This document shows positions 62,397-64,000 of a DNA stretch of 64,000 nt, piece by piece. Made by a program: the position numbers and the translations under genes. This DNA is from Nocardia cerradoensis NBRC 101014. GTDB taxonomy: Bacteria > Actinomycetota > Actinomycetes > Mycobacteriales > Mycobacteriaceae. Under the pieces are notes generated by a model that saw nothing but the letters and a program-made list of their open reading frames with translations, was not told the DNA's origin and did not search any database. The stretch lies in assembly GCF_000308535.1 (NCBI RefSeq), contig NZ_BAFW01000245.1, positions 18,385 through 82,384 on the forward strand. Direction: 5' to 3'. Every line of letters begins with the position of its first letter. The first letter of the stretch is position 1.

Positions 62397-62855
62397 TCAG
62401 TCCAGACCGAGTTCGGCGGCGGCGCGGGGATCGCAATCCTCGAGCAGGTCCAGGCAGCGGGCGTATTCGTCGCTCTCACCGATGGCCTGGGCGGCCCGGG
62501 CGAGCGCGCCGACCGCGCGGAGGAAGCCCTGGTTGGGTTCGTGGCTCCACGGCACCGGGCCGAAGCCCTTCCACCCGTTGCGGCGCAGCAGGTCCAGGCC
62601 ACGGTGGTAGCCCGTGCGGGCGAAGGCATAAGCCGCCACCACGTCGAGGGTCACCTCGGCCTGGCCCTCGGGCGCGCCCACGATCCCGGCGCGGTCGAGC
62701 GCATCCTCGGCCAGCTGCGCCCAGGCCACGGACGCCGTCGGATGTGCGGCGGCGACCTGGACCGGGTCCTCATTGTCCAGCAGGGCCTGTTCGGCTTCCG
62801 TGTTTTCGGGAAGCAATACCGGCTGCGGTCCGAGCAGATCACCGAAGGAGGTCAT
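62397..62855 (-). CDS. DUF3151 family protein
   Basis: The 152-aa conserved actinobacterial protein of unknown function (Rv0360c-like) contains the blocks MTSFGDLLGPQPVLLPE, AYAFARTGYHRGLDLLRRNG and GFGPVPWSHEPNQGFLRAV. It may have a TPR-like helical fold. ATG 62855 is preferred over 62864: CACAAT lies 7 nt upstream, a leaderless layout. Divergent from the last gene. Confidence 0.9.
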   Translation of the reverse strand: MTSFGDLLGPQPVLLPENTEAEQALLDNEDPVQVAAAHPTASVAWAQLAEDALDRAGIVGAPEGQAEVTLDVVAAYAFARTGYHRGLDLLRRNGWKGFGPVPWSHEPNQGFLRAVGALARAAQAIGESDEYARCLDLLEDCDPRAAAELGLD

Positions 62856-63051
62856 GGGCTTCATTGTGCACCGCCACCGCACCGGCTCGCCGGGCAGCGG
62901 GTGCGCCGGGCCGATGCCGGGCCCCGGTCCCCGTGGCGAGCCCTTATATGGTTGCGCGTCTGCCGCCTCTTACGCGCCCCGACCCCATTAGGCTGGCCGT
63001 CTGAGAGCGACAGTCGACGACCGACAGCCGATAGTGAGCAAGGGGTAGCGC

Positions 63052-64000
63052 GTGTCCGACCCGAACGACGATCAGAAGCCGCACCAGGGCGCCTCCGGCG
63101 ACCGCCCGCGTCAGGCTGCATCCGGTGCGGGTCCGGACGGACCGGCGAAGCCCGGCGCCGCCCCCACCGCGCCCATGCCGTCACCATCGGCGCAAACCCA
63201 AGTCATTCGCGCGCCGGGGACGAAAAACGCGTCGGCCCAGCCGAATTTCGGTGCGGGTGACAAGTCCGGCGCGGGCGCTCCCGGTGCGAAGCCCGGCGGT
63301 TCCGGTACCGCCGGTTCCGGCAAGCCGGCCGCCGGTGCAACCGCCTCGAAGGCGAGCGACGGTGGCGAACCCGCCGAGCCGGCCGGTGCCGAGAAGGGCG
63401 CCGCCGGAAAGCCGGGCACCGCGCCGAGCGGTGCGGCGGCGGGCGAAGCGGAGACGGTCGCCATCCCCAGACGCGGGGAATCCGGCAAGAAGATCGGGGA
63501 ACCCGGCAAGGCTCCCACCTCCGAGGAACCCGGCAAGTCCGGCGCCGCGACCGGCACTGCCGAATCCGCTGCCACGAACGGTCCGACGACGAACGGTCCG
63601 GCCGCCGCACCCGATGCCGAGCGCACCGCGAAGGGGACGAAGGACCCCGGTGCCGCGAAGGCTGGGGCCGCCGCGAAGGCCGGTGGCGCCGAAGGTGCCG
63701 CTGCCGGTCAGGGCGTCGCCGATGCCGCACGTGCCGCCGCACCGGGATCGAAGGCGCCGAACGCCGCCGCGAACGAGAACGGTTCCGGTACCGACGAGTC
63801 GAAAACCGTTGCATTGCCCAAGATTTCGTCCGGCAAGGGCGGCGAGAAGACCGCGAAGTCCGGCCCGGCGCAGCAGTCCGGCGGCGCGAACAGCGGTCGG
63901 GGCGCCACCGCGTCGGACCCGAAAGCCGAAGCGCCACAGGACGTTCCCGCGATATCGAATCCGTCCGACGACGCCACGACGATTCTGCCGATTCAGAAGC
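63052..64000 (+). CDS. Low-complexity Ala/Gly/Pro/Lys-rich protein, 3' end beyond window
   Basis: The frame opens with GTG 63052 (SDPNDDQKPHQG) and stays open for 316 codons to the window edge. It is nearly all disordered: Ala, Gly, Pro, Lys, Ser and Glu. Regular short motifs of the form T-hydrophobic-x-hydrophobic-P recur: TQVIRAP, ETVAIPRR, KTVALPKI and TTILPIQ. Position matches Rv0361, a membrane protein with a disordered N-terminus, so a transmembrane and exported domain may follow. Divergent from the DUF3151 gene by 196 bp. Confidence 0.8.
   Translation, partial: MSDPNDDQKPHQGASGDRPRQAASGAGPDGPAKPGAAPTAPMPSPSAQTQVIRAPGTKNASAQPNFGAGDKSGAGAPGAKPGGSGTAGSGKPAAGATASKASDGGEPAEPAGAEKGAAGKPGTAPSGAAAGEAETVAIPRRGESGKKIGEPGKAPTSEEPGKSGAATGTAESAATNGPTTNGPAAAPDAERTAKGTKDPGAAKAGAAAKAGGAEGAAAGQGVADAARAAAPGSKAPNAAANENGSGTDESKTVALPKISSGKGGEKTAKSGPAQQSGGANSGRGATASDPKAEAPQDVPAISNPSDDATTILPIQK

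Noticed and set aside
62326..62436. N-terminal extension of the FUSC-like protein by 37 residues
   Set aside because: The only start is TTG inside the upstream gene without a ribosome-binding site, and the extra residues are Arg-rich and unlike the family.

Overview
The window is a high-GC actinobacterial chromosome segment, most likely Nocardia or a close relative in the Mycobacteriales. Supporting signs are F420 enzymes, a GlnX-GlnH-PknG sensing module, many GTG/TTG starts, 1-8 bp gene overlaps and many apparently leaderless genes. No insertion sequence, prophage, integron or CRISPR array was seen. Much of the gene order matches my memory of the M. tuberculosis blocks thiC-thiD, thiG-thiS-thiO-thiE-mutT3-glnX-glnH-pknG-ackA-pta-fgd1, rhodanese-metZ, purA-Rv0358-Rv0359-Rv0360c-Rv0361 and echA7-fadE12-accA2-accD2-fadE13-Rv0976c. 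That synteny is recalled, not searched.

Layout. 0-7.4 kb: thiC (cut by the left edge) and thiD, separated by two divergent TetR-enzyme modules (a flavin monooxygenase and an epoxide hydrolase), each with a visible operator; then a deazaflavin-dependent reductase. 7.4-11 kb: a coupled pair of membrane glycosyltransferases, a tRNA-Glu(CUC) and a small membrane protein. 11-20.4 kb: a minus-strand acyl-CoA carboxylase operon of the AtuA type. 20.5-24 kb: a small membrane protein, an adenylate cyclase and an ABC exporter. 24-27.7 kb: thiazole synthesis genes thiO-thiS-thiG divergent from thiE, plus a NUDIX hydrolase. 27.8-36.1 kb: glnX-glnH-pknG, convergent with the acetate genes pta-ackA. 36.4-43.1 kb: F420-linked oxidoreductases around fgd, a PknD-like receptor kinase, an Uma2 protein and a HAD phosphatase. 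43.2-46.7 kb: MarR/DJ-1 pair and a rhodanese-metZ operon under a SAM-IV riboswitch. 46.9-50.5 kb: ferredoxin-NADP reductase behind a candidate iron box, an amidohydrolase and a CoA-transferase/racemase. 50.6-57.8 kb: regulators and small enzymes. 57.8-64 kb: the purA block, ending in a low-complexity protein open at the right edge.

The most unusual structure is between pta and ackA. Three 71-bp tandem repeats each encode a 23-24 aa mini-ORF. Every stop overlaps the next start (GTGA, GTGA, GTGA, then TGATG into ackA), and every start has the same GGAGG ribosome-binding site. This resembles the mycobacterial interspersed repetitive units (MIRUs) first described in senX3-regX3, here embedded in the acetate operon.

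Functionally the window combines thiamine synthesis, methionine/sulfur assimilation controlled by S-adenosylmethionine, nutrient sensing through PknG, acetyl phosphate/acetate metabolism, F420H2 supply and use, and branched acyl-CoA catabolism. All start sites were chosen by reading ribosome-binding sites, -10-like hexamers, overlaps and family length. Domain calls rest on recognised motifs and not on database searches.
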